NCBI RefSeq assembly: GCF_002906655.1
Contig: NZ_CP025794.1
Location: forward strand, 186,001-250,000
Direction of reading: 5' to 3'
DNA length: 64,000 nt
DNA from: Vibrio hyugaensis
Lineage (GTDB): Bacteria; Pseudomonadota; Gammaproteobacteria; Enterobacterales; Vibrionaceae
Positions 8,231 to 17,004 of this stretch are shown here, one piece after another; positions within the stretch are counted from its first letter, which is position 1, and each line of letters begins with the position of its first letter. The notes below the pieces were generated by a model that was not told where the DNA came from, searched no databases, and saw only the letters and a program-made list of their open reading frames with translations. The position numbers and the translations under genes are program-made.

Positions 8231-9355
8231 ATGGCGCACCGGAGTTTTTACCCGTTTGCAAAGCCGCTTAATGAGCAAATGCAAACATTGAAAAATAGGA
8301 TGCAGGTCCATTTGCCATGCATTGATAGGGTGTCGTTTGCCAAATATCACCCTAAGCAAGGTGTGCTAAAATCTTTTGCTGAAAGTGAGTTTGATACTTG
8401 GTGTCTAGCGCATCATGAAGCGCCTTTGCGCAAGCTTCACAATCTTAGTCTCGCGGCTGATAACGCCGTCCCTCGTGTGGTTAACGATCTCTACGACATC
8501 AACCATTGCTCACGTGTTCAGACATTACTTAAACACGGTTATCACTCCTCTGTTGCTGTCCCTTGCTATGATCAGCAAACCTTTACTGGTTTTGTGTTCC
8601 TCAACTCCATCCAACCAAATGCCTTTAGTTTAGAAGCGCTGAATGGCCTCAAACCGTATTTCGAAATGGTACAGTTTGCTGTGGAATCGGAGGACCATGT
8701 GGTTAATGCAATCGAAATACTTGCAGAACGGATGCACTGCTTGATGCCAGGCTATTCGCCCGAAGTGTTTTCTCATAGCAAGAGGATGGGACTTTACAGT
8801 CAAGTGATCGCCACTCACATTGCCGACCGTTACCAACTCTGTGATGAAGTGGTGGAGCAGATTGGGATGTTTGCGAGATACCACTCTTTGAGTGAGACCG
8901 CTTTACCAGCCGACATTGTTTGCCGTCGCCATCATTTATCTCGCGAGCAAGAATCGCGACTACAAGAGCACATCGAACAATGCATAGAAGCCGCAGATAA
9001 CATTGTTGCGAGAATTGGTAACCCAGTGCATCCAAGCATTACCTTGTTCCACCAAATCATGACATATCAACACGAGAACTTAAATGGGTCGGGCTATCCG
9101 TATGGATTGGAGGACATCGATATTCCTATTGCGGCCAAAATTGTCGCTGTCGCTAATGTGTTCGATGTGATGACTACCCACCATCCATATCGTCAGGCGT
9201 GGTCGATCCCATATGCGTTATTAGAGTTAGAAAAGCTTGTGTATCAGGGATTGTTATCAAGAGAATGCGTCAACGCTTTACGTGATCATCAAGATTACTT
9301 AAAGCAAATCATCCATAAATACCCAGAGCATTATGCAGGCATGGGATTAATGTGA
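8231..9355 (+). CDS. Degenerate HD-GYP domain protein with N-terminal GAF-like region
   Basis: The 374-aa protein has an N-terminal region (about 1-155) compatible with a GAF fold and a C-terminal HD-GYP-like region. The signature corresponding to HHExxDGxGYP is present as QHENLNGSGYP at 280-290, so the GYP part is kept but the first His is Gln. The metal-binding HD of the HDIGK motif is replaced by ARYHSL around 215-220. It therefore probably cannot hydrolyse c-di-GMP and may act as a c-di-GMP-binding or partner-binding protein. The GGAGGTGAAGT sequence before the ATG is a strong ribosome binding site. Confidence 0.8.
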   Translation: MAHRSFYPFAKPLNEQMQTLKNRMQVHLPCIDRVSFAKYHPKQGVLKSFAESEFDTWCLAHHEAPLRKLHNLSLAADNAVPRVVNDLYDINHCSRVQTLLKHGYHSSVAVPCYDQQTFTGFVFLNSIQPNAFSLEALNGLKPYFEMVQFAVESEDHVVNAIEILAERMHCLMPGYSPEVFSHSKRMGLYSQVIATHIADRYQLCDEVVEQIGMFARYHSLSETALPADIVCRRHHLSREQESRLQEHIEQCIEAADNIVARIGNPVHPSITLFHQIMTYQHENLNGSGYPYGLEDIDIPIAAKIVAVANVFDVMTTHHPYRQAWSIPYALLELEKLVYQGLLSRECVNALRDHQDYLKQIIHKYPEHYAGMGLM

Positions 9356-9414
9356 AAGTAGAGGAGTAAACCGTGAAGGGAATCAAATGTTGACTAGGAG
9401 GTCATTATAAATAA

Positions 9415-9434
9415 TGCTGTATATGTATACAGTA
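9415..9434 (+). promoter_or_regulatory. LexA (SOS) box
   Basis: TGCTGTATATGTATACAGTA matches the E. coli LexA consensus TACTGTATATATATACAGTA at 18 of 20 positions, with the invariant CTGT-N8-ACAG core at 9417-9432. A -35-like TTGACT lies at 9390-9395, so the operator overlaps the expected -10/start-site region. It ends 19 bases before the ATG of the small gene at 9454. Confidence 0.85.
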
Positions 9435-9453
9435 ACTCGTTTGGAGGTGAAGT

Positions 9454-9669
9454 ATGTTGTGGGAAACCCTTGAAAGAGTAAACCGCTTACGCCAACAAGC
9501 ACTTGCGAATGATGAATTCGTAGAGTCTGCAAAAGAACACGAAGAAGCTTTGCATGACCAAGAGCATTATTACCAACCTAAGAAGCGTTCAGCCAAAGAC
9601 AGACAAGGTAAGAAGTCGCTGGCCGATATCTATAAAGAAGTAGAATTTGGCGCTGACGCTCGTCACTAA
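9454..9669 (+). CDS. Small charged protein of unknown function, predicted SOS-induced
   Basis: The 71-residue protein is rich in Glu, Lys, Arg and His, has no membrane segment or signal peptide, and is probably largely helical (residues 1-40) with a basic middle (KKRSAKDRQGKK). I do not recognise the family; it does not resemble DinI, SulA, YebG or other small SOS proteins I know. It has an excellent ribosome binding site (GGAGGTGAAGT) and sits directly behind a near-perfect LexA box, so the gene is very likely real and DNA damage-inducible. An identical GGAGGTGAAGT leader precedes the neighbouring gene at 8231. Confidence 0.8.
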   Translation: MLWETLERVNRLRQQALANDEFVESAKEHEEALHDQEHYYQPKKRSAKDRQGKKSLADIYKEVEFGADARH

Positions 9670-10067
9670 TGTCATCAAACGGCTGCGGACCTCATCCACT
9701 TTTTCTCACCGCCGCAGCGTAATTCATCTTATGGGCAAGTGCCTATCACTTAGCCGCTTGCCCAATCGTCTCGAAACGTAAATTCCCCCTTCGTTTTGAA
9801 TCCTGCTTCTTGAAGTCACTTGGTTATCTTCCTTATCGATAAGCAAGGAGCGCACTCGATCTGAATCACCGAGCCTTACCATCTTTTAAATTTATAAAAT
9901 AATCAACTAATGATAATAATAATGGTTTGCATTTGTATCTGCCCTGTTATATAAAGCCAAGCTTATTAATCGTTTTGTTGAATAAAATAATGAAACGTAA
10001 CGGATAGGTGAATGGGTTAATCACGCATTACCGATGCCGATAGTTAAATGGATTAGGTGAAGTAGGG
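9670..10067. other. Intergenic region upstream of the siderophore uptake cluster
   Basis: There is no supportable gene in these 398 bases. They contain two inverted repeats, GCTGCGG/CCGCAGC at 9682-9718 and TGGGCAAG/CTTGCCCA at 9732-9764, neither followed by a T run. They also hold the Fur box at 9912-9930. The second half is AT-rich and presumably carries the fhuC promoter. Confidence 0.6.
9912..9930 (+). promoter_or_regulatory. Putative Fur box upstream of fhuC
   Basis: GATAATAATAATGGTTTGC matches 14 of 19 positions of the Fur consensus, including 11 of the first 12 bases. The gene context, a siderophore uptake operon, strongly supports the assignment. It lies about 140 bases before fhuC. 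Confidence 0.65.
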
Positions 10068-10832
10068 ATGTTAGAAGCCAAAGCTCTTCAGTTCAACATT
10101 AACGGAAAGTCTCTGTTGAAAGCATTTGATTTGACGTTTGAAACTGGAAAAACGTACGCGCTCGTTGGCCACAATGGTTCAGGAAAATCCACGCTTCTCA
10201 AGTTGTTAGCCCAGCAGCAGGCATACAGTGACGGTGATGTTTTGTTGCACGGCGACAATATTAATCATTTTTCCGCAAAAAAATTCGCACAACATATCGC
10301 ATATCTACCCCAACACTTACCGATGACGGACAGTATTCTTAGCCGTGATTTGGTCAGTTTTGGTCGTTATCCATGGCATGGCTTGTTAGGGCGTTTAAGT
10401 GCAAAAGACAAAACCATAGTCGAAGAAGCGATGGAGATGACTGGAACGTTGAAATATGCTGATCGTTTAGTCGACACGCTTTCTGGTGGTGAGCGACAAC
10501 GTGTGTGGCTGGCCATGCTACTTGCTCAAAAGACGGAATACTTGCTACTTGATGAGCCACTGTCGGCGCTCGATATTAGCCATCAGGTCGATATGCTTTC
10601 TTTGATCGCTAAGTTAAGTAGAGAGCTTGGATTAGGGGTCATCATTGTTCTGCATGGCATCAATTTAGCCGCTCGCTTCTGTGACCACATCGTAGCCCTA
10701 CATCAAGGTGATTTGATTGCACAAGGTGATGTTCAACAAGTGTTCACTGAGCCCAAGCTGAAAGAAATATATGGCATTGAAATGCGTATTTCAGATCACC
10801 CCGCTGGATATCCAGTAGCAATGCCAAGCTAA
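10068..10832 (+). CDS. fhuC: Ferric hydroxamate ABC transporter ATP-binding protein FhuC
   Basis: The 254-aa ATPase shows Walker A GHNGSGKST at 34-42, the ABC signature LSGGERQ at 138-144, Walker B YLLLDEP at 158-164 and the H-loop histidine at 196. The LSGGERQRVWLAM and LSALDISHQ stretches are typical of FhuC/FepC-type siderophore importers. It would energise uptake of ferric hydroxamates through FhuB from the cytoplasmic face. It is the first gene of a tight fhuC-fhuD-fhuB operon behind a Fur box. Confidence 0.9.
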   Translation: MLEAKALQFNINGKSLLKAFDLTFETGKTYALVGHNGSGKSTLLKLLAQQQAYSDGDVLLHGDNINHFSAKKFAQHIAYLPQHLPMTDSILSRDLVSFGRYPWHGLLGRLSAKDKTIVEEAMEMTGTLKYADRLVDTLSGGERQRVWLAMLLAQKTEYLLLDEPLSALDISHQVDMLSLIAKLSRELGLGVIIVLHGINLAARFCDHIVALHQGDLIAQGDVQQVFTEPKLKEIYGIEMRISDHPAGYPVAMPS

Positions 10833-10844
10833 GCGGAGTCGACA

Positions 10845-11720
10845 ATGAACTGCATACTTCGTTTTTCTTGGTTAAAGCACGTAGCCTCCCTTACGGCTCT
10901 CTTTTTAACCTTCCCAGTTGATGCAACCTCGCAACGAGTTATGTCTGTCGATTGGACCCAAACTGAAACTATGTTGGCGCTTGGTGTTGTGCCTGTGGGA
11001 GTTGCGCAAGGGCAAGATTACGATGCTTGGGTAAAAGCGCCATTGTTGCCAGTGCAAACCAAAGATGTGGGTTTGAGAACGCAACCTAATATCGAACGTA
11101 TTTATGAACTCAAGCCGGATCGTATTTTTATTGCGCCTTATTTCTCTGCTATGAAGGAGCGCCTTGCCGATATCGCGCCTGTGACTACCATCGATCTCTA
11201 TGGTAAAGGCATTACGGATTGGTCGGTACTCACTCAATTTACCCGTACTTTTGGAAAGGAGTTGGGAAAAGAAGCGCAGGCGGAAACTCTAATAGCACAG
11301 TCTGAGGTGCAACTTTCCAAACTCAAGCAAACAATAGATGCAGATTCTGCTCCTTTATTGATGATTCAATTTATGGATACCAAGCACGTACGCGTTTTTG
11401 GTGAAAACAGTCTTTATTCTCAGGCGATTGCCAAGCTCGGTCTCTCTAATGCATGGAAAGAAGAAACCAACAGTTGGGGATTTAACATGGTTGGGATTGA
11501 TAAATTGGCAGGAATCTCAGCACAGATCGTCATTGTAGAGCCACTTCCTCATGGAGGGGAGCAGCAACTCGCGAGTGATAAATTCTGGCAATACATTGTC
11601 GAGCAATCAGGCCACCCCGTTATGCGAGTCGCTCCCGTTTGGAGCTTTGGTTCGATGCCTTCTGCTGTTCGATTTGCGCACTTAGTGGCTGCAGAAAAAG
11701 AAAAGGAGCAACGTGAATGA
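10845..11720 (+). CDS. fhuD: Periplasmic ferric siderophore-binding protein FhuD
   Basis: The 291-aa protein has an N-terminal signal peptide (about residues 1-28) and the two-lobed binding-protein pattern of class III cluster proteins. Examples are [16 protein letters not shown] near 37-52 and [17 protein letters not shown] near 83-99. Its partners identify it as FhuD, which delivers ferric hydroxamates to FhuB. It begins 12 bases after fhuC, and its stop overlaps the fhuB start (ATGA at 11717-11720), indicating translational coupling. Confidence 0.88.
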   Translation: MNCILRFSWLKHVASLTALFLTFPVDATSQRVMSVDWTQTETMLALGVVPVGVAQGQDYDAWVKAPLLPVQTKDVGLRTQPNIERIYELKPDRIFIAPYFSAMKERLADIAPVTTIDLYGKGITDWSVLTQFTRTFGKELGKEAQAETLIAQSEVQLSKLKQTIDADSAPLLMIQFMDTKHVRVFGENSLYSQAIAKLGLSNAWKEETNSWGFNMVGIDKLAGISAQIVIVEPLPHGGEQQLASDKFWQYIVEQSGHPVMRVAPVWSFGSMPSAVRFAHLVAAEKEKEQRE

Positions 11721-13693
11721 AAACCGTTCCTTTGACGCTGGTGGTGTTACTTTCGGCACTTACTCTGTTTGTTGGTGTGGTTCATCTGCACAACACAGCG
11801 GCATTTCCGGTTGCGCTGAAAAGCCTTTGGCAACCAAATTTTCAATCGATAGATTCGGTTTTACTGCATTTTAGCTGGTGGCCGCGAGTTTTCACGACCA
11901 TTATTTCGGGCGCAGGATTGGCGGTCGCTGGCGTATTGATGCAACAAGTCTTGCGTAATCCACTGGCTTCACCAACTACACTTGGTGTCGCAAGTGGTGC
12001 GAATTTTACCTTAATGTTGGCGACGTTATTCGCCCCTTGGTTGCTGGATTTTTCAGCCAACCTTGTTGCGTTGATTGGCGGTGTTACGTCTATGGCGCTG
12101 GTGATGTTGTTATCTTGGCGACGTGCTTTGTCTCCAACCGTTGTTGTGGTTTCCGGTCTGGTAATTAACTTGTATTTTGCTTCGCTAAGTACGGTCACTT
12201 TGATGATGAATACCGAGAAGCTTAATGGATTGATGATTTGGGGAGCAGGTTCTTTAGTTCAAAGTGGGTGGGATGACTTTCGCTATTTGGCCCCACGTGT
12301 CGCGATTGCCGGCCTGGTCGCATTTCTGTTTGCTAAGCCATTAACTTTATTGGAGTTATCGGAACAGGGAGCAAAAAGCTTAGGTGTATCTCTAGCAAAG
12401 CTAAGATTTGTATGCCTGGGTTTAGCGGTTTTGATTACCTCTTGGGTGGTGGCGACGGTTGGTATCATCGGTTTTATCGGTCTAGCTGCTCCGGCAATCA
12501 CGCGTTTAATTGGTGTTCATCAGATCAAGCACAAGCTTTGGATATCGATGTTGATCGGCGCAATGTTATTGACATTGACCGATTTGGTTATTCAGCAATT
12601 ACCCGGTCTAATGGCTAGCTTTATTCCTACGGGAGCTGCAACGGCTGCGCTTGGTGCTCCGCTCCTACTTTGGTTACTGCCGCGGTTGTCGCAAAAGACA
12701 CAAGGGCATACCCAAACGGTGCTTACTCGACACTCCGAACGAGTCAATAAGCTGAATAAACACGCTATCGCATTTACCTTTCTGATTATTCTGGCGGGCG
12801 TGGTTCTTTTCAGTACGGTTTCTGTACAGAACCAAGGTTGGAGGTCTCTTTTCTCGACTAAAGAATGGCTATTTTTAGAATGGCGAACGCCAAGGCTCCT
12901 AGCGGCGGCGATTGCAGGTGCTATGTTGGCGATCGCAGGAACCATTATTCAACGCTTAAGTGGCAATCCAATGGCCAGCCCTGAAGTTATCGGTATCAGT
13001 TCTGGTACGGCAATGGGCCTAATTATTGCCATGTTTACTGGCGTTGGCGCGTCGGTGGTTACTTTATCGATAGGTGGTTTGATCGGCGCTTTACTTACGG
13101 TATTCGTAATCGTCTTACTGAATAGAAAATCCGGCTTCCAACCAGAGCGCATTTTGCTGACAGGCATTGCGATTACTGCGCTGATGAATGCGATACAAAG
13201 TTTTATTTTGGCTACCGGCGATCCACGTAGTTATCAGGCGTTAGCTTGGCTCTCTGGCTCTACTTATTACGTTTCTTTGGATACCTTGCTGCCTTTGGCC
13301 GTGTCGGCGTTGACCTTCATCTGCTTGAGCTTTGTGTGTGTTCGATGGTTGGATATTTTGCCAATTGGCGCTTCTTCTTCAAAGGCATTAGGACTAAATG
13401 TAGATCGCTCGCGTGCCATTCTGTTACTCCTTGTCGCTTGTCTCACTGTGAGTGCAACGTTGGTCGTTGGTCCCATCAGCTTCGTCGGTTTACTTGCGCC
13501 ACATTTGGCACGTCTATTTGGATTTAATAAAGCATATCAACATATGTTGTGCGCGGCTTTAGTTGGCGCTGGCGTAATGCTGTTGGCAGATTGGCTAGGG
13601 AGACAAGTACTTTATCCTCAAGAGATACCCGCAGGTCTTATGGCCTCAATCATAGGGGGCATGTACCTAATGTGGGGGTTACGTCGTTTGTAA
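11717..13693 (+). CDS. fhuB: Ferric hydroxamate ABC transporter permease FhuB (fused double permease)
   Basis: At 658 aa this is a full-length FhuB, in which two FecCD-type permease halves are fused. Each half contains the family motif ([19 protein letters not shown] around 75-93 and [19 protein letters not shown] around 410-430) and a conserved coupling region ([12 protein letters not shown] and [12 protein letters not shown]). About twenty transmembrane segments are expected. It forms the channel for ferric hydroxamate import with FhuC and FhuD. Its start overlaps the end of fhuD by four bases. Confidence 0.93.
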   Translation: MKTVPLTLVVLLSALTLFVGVVHLHNTAAFPVALKSLWQPNFQSIDSVLLHFSWWPRVFTTIISGAGLAVAGVLMQQVLRNPLASPTTLGVASGANFTLMLATLFAPWLLDFSANLVALIGGVTSMALVMLLSWRRALSPTVVVVSGLVINLYFASLSTVTLMMNTEKLNGLMIWGAGSLVQSGWDDFRYLAPRVAIAGLVAFLFAKPLTLLELSEQGAKSLGVSLAKLRFVCLGLAVLITSWVVATVGIIGFIGLAAPAITRLIGVHQIKHKLWISMLIGAMLLTLTDLVIQQLPGLMASFIPTGAATAALGAPLLLWLLPRLSQKTQGHTQTVLTRHSERVNKLNKHAIAFTFLIILAGVVLFSTVSVQNQGWRSLFSTKEWLFLEWRTPRLLAAAIAGAMLAIAGTIIQRLSGNPMASPEVIGISSGTAMGLIIAMFTGVGASVVTLSIGGLIGALLTVFVIVLLNRKSGFQPERILLTGIAITALMNAIQSFILATGDPRSYQALAWLSGSTYYVSLDTLLPLAVSALTFICLSFVCVRWLDILPIGASSSKALGLNVDRSRAILLLLVACLTVSATLVVGPISFVGLLAPHLARLFGFNKAYQHMLCAALVGAGVMLLADWLGRQVLYPQEIPAGLMASIIGGMYLMWGLRRL

Positions 13694-13919
13694 GAGTTTG
13701 AATCCATCGGGCAAGACGACGAACCCAAACAAAGACAACTGACAAGAATTCTATGACTGGGTGATCGCTCTCATCATCCACTAAGTAGTGCTCGCAAAAC
13801 ACATTCTGTGCTTTTGCATTTATGGAAAACAGTGGTTATGCCGGAACCAACCTCATCGTATTCGTGCGTTGATATTGTATATAAAAGGTTGGAAAGGTTG
13901 CCGACAAAAGGAGAAAATA

Positions 13920-16142
13920 ATGAATCGGCAGTTTATGCTGACACCAGCGTCAATGGCTATTGCAATGGTGTTAGCTACCCCTCAAGTGCTTGCTCAAGAA
14001 GATGAAAACCTTGTTGTTATTGGCCTGCAAGAAGACAGTGCTGTTGGTCCCGACTTTAGCTATCTTGGCGCTAAGAGTCGCACTGCAACCAAAATGGATT
14101 TAGCGATCAATGAAACGCCTCGCGCGGTTTCTGTAGTGACTCGCGAACAAATGGATGATCGCGCATCCATCAGTGTTTCAGATGCGCTGCAATATACGCC
14201 AAGCATTCAAACCAACTACTTTGGTGAAGATAACAAGCAAGATTGGTTTATCATCCGAGGTTTCAAACAGGCAAACAGCGGCTTGTACCAAGATGGCACT
14301 CGTCTTTACTCATCAGGTTTTTACAGTTGGCAGATAGACCCATTTGCACTAGAGCGAGTAGAAGTGTTGCGCGGTGCAGCTTCTGTTCTTTATGGCCAAA
14401 ACCCACCGGGTGGGGTGATCAACCTAGTAAGCAAACGCCCACAATTTGATGGTGGCTCTGGCCAGGTGTCTCTGGAATATGGCTCTGAAGATCGTAAGCA
14501 AATTTCGTTAGACGTGAACTCCGAAGTGAATGAAAAGCTCGCGGTCCGTGTTCAAGGTCTGGCGAGAAAAAATGGCACGCGTGTTGATGGCGTCGAGGCT
14601 GAGCGGTTCTTAATTGCTCCGTCACTGACTTACAAATTTACAGATATGTCGGAAATTACCTTGCTGACTAGCTACCAGAAAGATGACTCCGCCCCTTATC
14701 TGCAATTCTTACCTGTTGAGGGGACATTAAAGCCAAACAAAAATGGAAAGATCAGTGATAGCCTTGCAATAGGAAACACGGACTGGGAAACATTCGAGCG
14801 TGAACAGCTTTCTTTAGGCTACGAGTTCTCACACAGGTTTAACGACACTACGTCTTTTGTGCAGTCGACGCGTTACAGCCAAATGGACGTGAACCTGAGG
14901 CAGATGTACTCCTATGTGTATGCAGCAGACGTTCCGGGGCTAGGTCCATTGCTTGACCCGCTTAACGAGCGTAAGAGTATTTTACGTGCAGCGACCACAG
15001 AAGAGGGGTCATCAGACGCGTTTAATATTGATAACCGTCTGATACACAATATGGAATTGGGAAGTGTGGAACACAACCTCATGGTGGGAATTGATTACCA
15101 AATGGTGAGCATTGATGGCAAAGACTTTGCCAGTGATCCATTGGTCGCGGACGGTGACACTATCTTAACAACGCCAATTGGTATACTGCCTGACCCACGT
15201 TTTGATGTGTTTAACCCAAGTTATTCAGACAACGTTTGGTTACTTGACCCAACCACACTTCAACCGCTAACGGACGCAGATAAACAACGTACTAAGGTGG
15301 ATAATGAACAGCTTGGTATCTATCTTCAAGATCACATGTTGATCAACGATAAATGGGCTGTGTTACTGGGGGCGCGTTATGACGATACGAGTAATGAAGT
15401 ACATAACGTAACCACAGGCTCACGCACCAAAGTGGATAATGAAGAGTGGACGTTCAGCTTAGGTACTGCCTACATCACGGATTCTGGCTTTACGCCATAC
15501 TTTAGTTACTCACAATACTTCGACCCAATCATTCAACAGGACAGTGCTGGCAAACCCGCTAAACCGGAAAGCGGTGATCAATTTGAAGTTGGTGTGAAAT
15601 ACCAGGCTCGTTCGTTTGATGGTTACTTTAACGTTGCCGCATATCAAGCGACTAAAGAGAACCTCGCTCGTATTTACCTCAACGAGCTGACTCAGATTGG
15701 TAAGGTAGAGAACAAAGGACTCGAATTAGAAGCGGTTGCTAACGTGACGCCGTCACTATCTCTACTTGGTAACATCGCTTATGTGGATTCGGAAATCAAA
15801 GAGGATGTAAATACATCTTGGGTTGGCAATACGCCGTCTCAAGTAGCAAACACGGTATCTTCTGCATGGGTACATTACCGTTTCCTTGAAGGAACTTTTG
15901 ATGGTTTAGCTTTCGGGCTGGGTGCTCGATATACGGGTGAATCCTACGGTGACAACACTGAAACGTTGAAGGTCCCAGGCTATTTCTTGATGGACGCGAC
16001 GGTAAGCTATCGTATTGGTGATTACAAACTTCAGGTGGCGGCGAAAAACCTAGCTGACAAAGAGTATGTCGCGACGTGTGACGGCTTCTGTTGGTATGGT
16101 GATCGCAGAAACGTGATTGCGAATCTTACCTACGATTGGTAA
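13920..16142 (+). CDS. fhuA: TonB-dependent ferrichrome-type siderophore receptor (FhuA-like)
   Basis: The 740-aa outer membrane protein has a signal peptide ending near AQ (residue 25). A plug domain at about 60-165 has the typical RGF...DG and ALERVEVLRGAASVLYG sequences. A 22-strand barrel follows and ends in an aromatic residue (TYDW). A cysteine pair close to the C-terminus (ATCDGFCWYGDRR) resembles the end of E. coli FhuA. I chose the ATG at 13920 because AAAGGAGAAAATA supplies a ribosome binding site and a signal peptide follows at once. The frame is open further upstream but that extension looks untranslated. It lies 226 bases after fhuB, so it may have its own promoter, though no Fur box was evident there. 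Confidence 0.87.
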   Translation: MNRQFMLTPASMAIAMVLATPQVLAQEDENLVVIGLQEDSAVGPDFSYLGAKSRTATKMDLAINETPRAVSVVTREQMDDRASISVSDALQYTPSIQTNYFGEDNKQDWFIIRGFKQANSGLYQDGTRLYSSGFYSWQIDPFALERVEVLRGAASVLYGQNPPGGVINLVSKRPQFDGGSGQVSLEYGSEDRKQISLDVNSEVNEKLAVRVQGLARKNGTRVDGVEAERFLIAPSLTYKFTDMSEITLLTSYQKDDSAPYLQFLPVEGTLKPNKNGKISDSLAIGNTDWETFEREQLSLGYEFSHRFNDTTSFVQSTRYSQMDVNLRQMYSYVYAADVPGLGPLLDPLNERKSILRAATTEEGSSDAFNIDNRLIHNMELGSVEHNLMVGIDYQMVSIDGKDFASDPLVADGDTILTTPIGILPDPRFDVFNPSYSDNVWLLDPTTLQPLTDADKQRTKVDNEQLGIYLQDHMLINDKWAVLLGARYDDTSNEVHNVTTGSRTKVDNEEWTFSLGTAYITDSGFTPYFSYSQYFDPIIQQDSAGKPAKPESGDQFEVGVKYQARSFDGYFNVAAYQATKENLARIYLNELTQIGKVENKGLELEAVANVTPSLSLLGNIAYVDSEIKEDVNTSWVGNTPSQVANTVSSAWVHYRFLEGTFDGLAFGLGARYTGESYGDNTETLKVPGYFLMDATVSYRIGDYKLQVAAKNLADKEYVATCDGFCWYGDRRNVIANLTYDW

Positions 16143-16165
16143 ATCATCGAGAGCGAAACGAAAAG

Positions 16166-16192
16166 TCCCCCGAGCATACGGGGGATTTTTTT
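16166..16192 (+). terminator. Rho-independent terminator of the receptor gene
   Basis: A perfect 7-bp stem (TCCCCCG / CGGGGGA) with a 6-nt loop is followed by a T7 run. It overlaps the last bases of the convergent gene at 16191. Confidence 0.9.
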
Positions 16193-16739
16193 AGAAATCA
16201 GCTTTACGGACGTAGTGGGGGTTTTTGTATTTCTTCTCTGGTCCAAAACTAGAAACCACCAACTTGTTCCAAAGTGTTTTATCGAACTCTCCTTTAGGAA
16301 TGGAAGGGTATAGTGTTTCTTCTTCTTCCCTTGCAAAGTTCATGTACTGCTTTTTCTTTATTTGGTTGTATTTCTTTGCGATTTGGTTGTGTTTTCTCAC
16401 CCATTCGAGCTTATATTCACGCAACACGTTTTCGCCTTTTTCGGCGTCCATACGTGATAAGAAAAGGCGTTTATACGACACTTTTCTGTCGAGCATAGTA
16501 CGCATTACCGTCTGGATATACTTACCATGATGAGTGATGGTGATATCTTTCTCGTCAATAGGCGTGATAAACCAGCTCTTCGGTAAAAAGCTCGGCTTCT
16601 TAAATTGCTTATTACGTTCCACTAGCACCTGATGAAGAACTAAATCAGATGTGCCGCGAAAGGTCTTTTGCCACTTAGCGATTCGTATCTGTAACGAACC
16701 TGGCAAGCGATAGATGTTAGTAAACTTATCTTGGTCCAT
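16191..16739 (-). CDS. Basic protein of unknown function
   Basis: The 182-residue protein is unusually rich in Lys and Arg with many aromatic residues. It lacks a signal peptide or membrane segment. It contains a probably helical central stretch (about 105-140, with repeated KKYNQIKKKQY-type sequence). I do not recognise the family. The overall composition suggests a nucleic acid- or ribosome-associated protein, but that is only inference. It is transcribed alone and runs into the fhuA terminator region. Confidence 0.65.
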   Translation of the reverse strand: MDQDKFTNIYRLPGSLQIRIAKWQKTFRGTSDLVLHQVLVERNKQFKKPSFLPKSWFITPIDEKDITITHHGKYIQTVMRTMLDRKVSYKRLFLSRMDAEKGENVLREYKLEWVRKHNQIAKKYNQIKKKQYMNFAREEEETLYPSIPKGEFDKTLWNKLVVSSFGPEKKYKNPHYVRKADF

Positions 16740-16944
16740 GGACTTCTGTCATGAAATTAATATGCAATGTGAAAAATCCGCAAACACAAACCCACAAACG
16801 TCATAAACAGGTATTGTTTGAATAGGTTGAGTCGGTAGTTAGCGCGATTTTACAACGACCTTGCTGATAATAGCGAGGGGTTATGTCAATAATAGGTAAG
16901 AAATAAAGAAATTGTTTAGATTATGAATGAAAGTTTGCATCTAA

Positions 16945-16973
16945 GAAAAAGCCCGTTTCGATAAAACGGGCTT
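16945..16973 (-). terminator. Rho-independent terminator of the mdlA-mdlB operon
   Basis: On the minus strand AAGCCCGTTT / AAACGGGCTT (10 bp, loop TATCG) is followed by a T-rich tract. Confidence 0.88.
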
Positions 16974-17004
16974 AACGTAAGTGCTCATGTGCGCTCTGAG
17001 CTGT

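Noticed and set aside
13788..13919. In-frame extension of the receptor gene to an upstream start
   Set aside because: It would put 44 unlikely residues before a clear signal peptide, and the ribosome binding site is at 13920.
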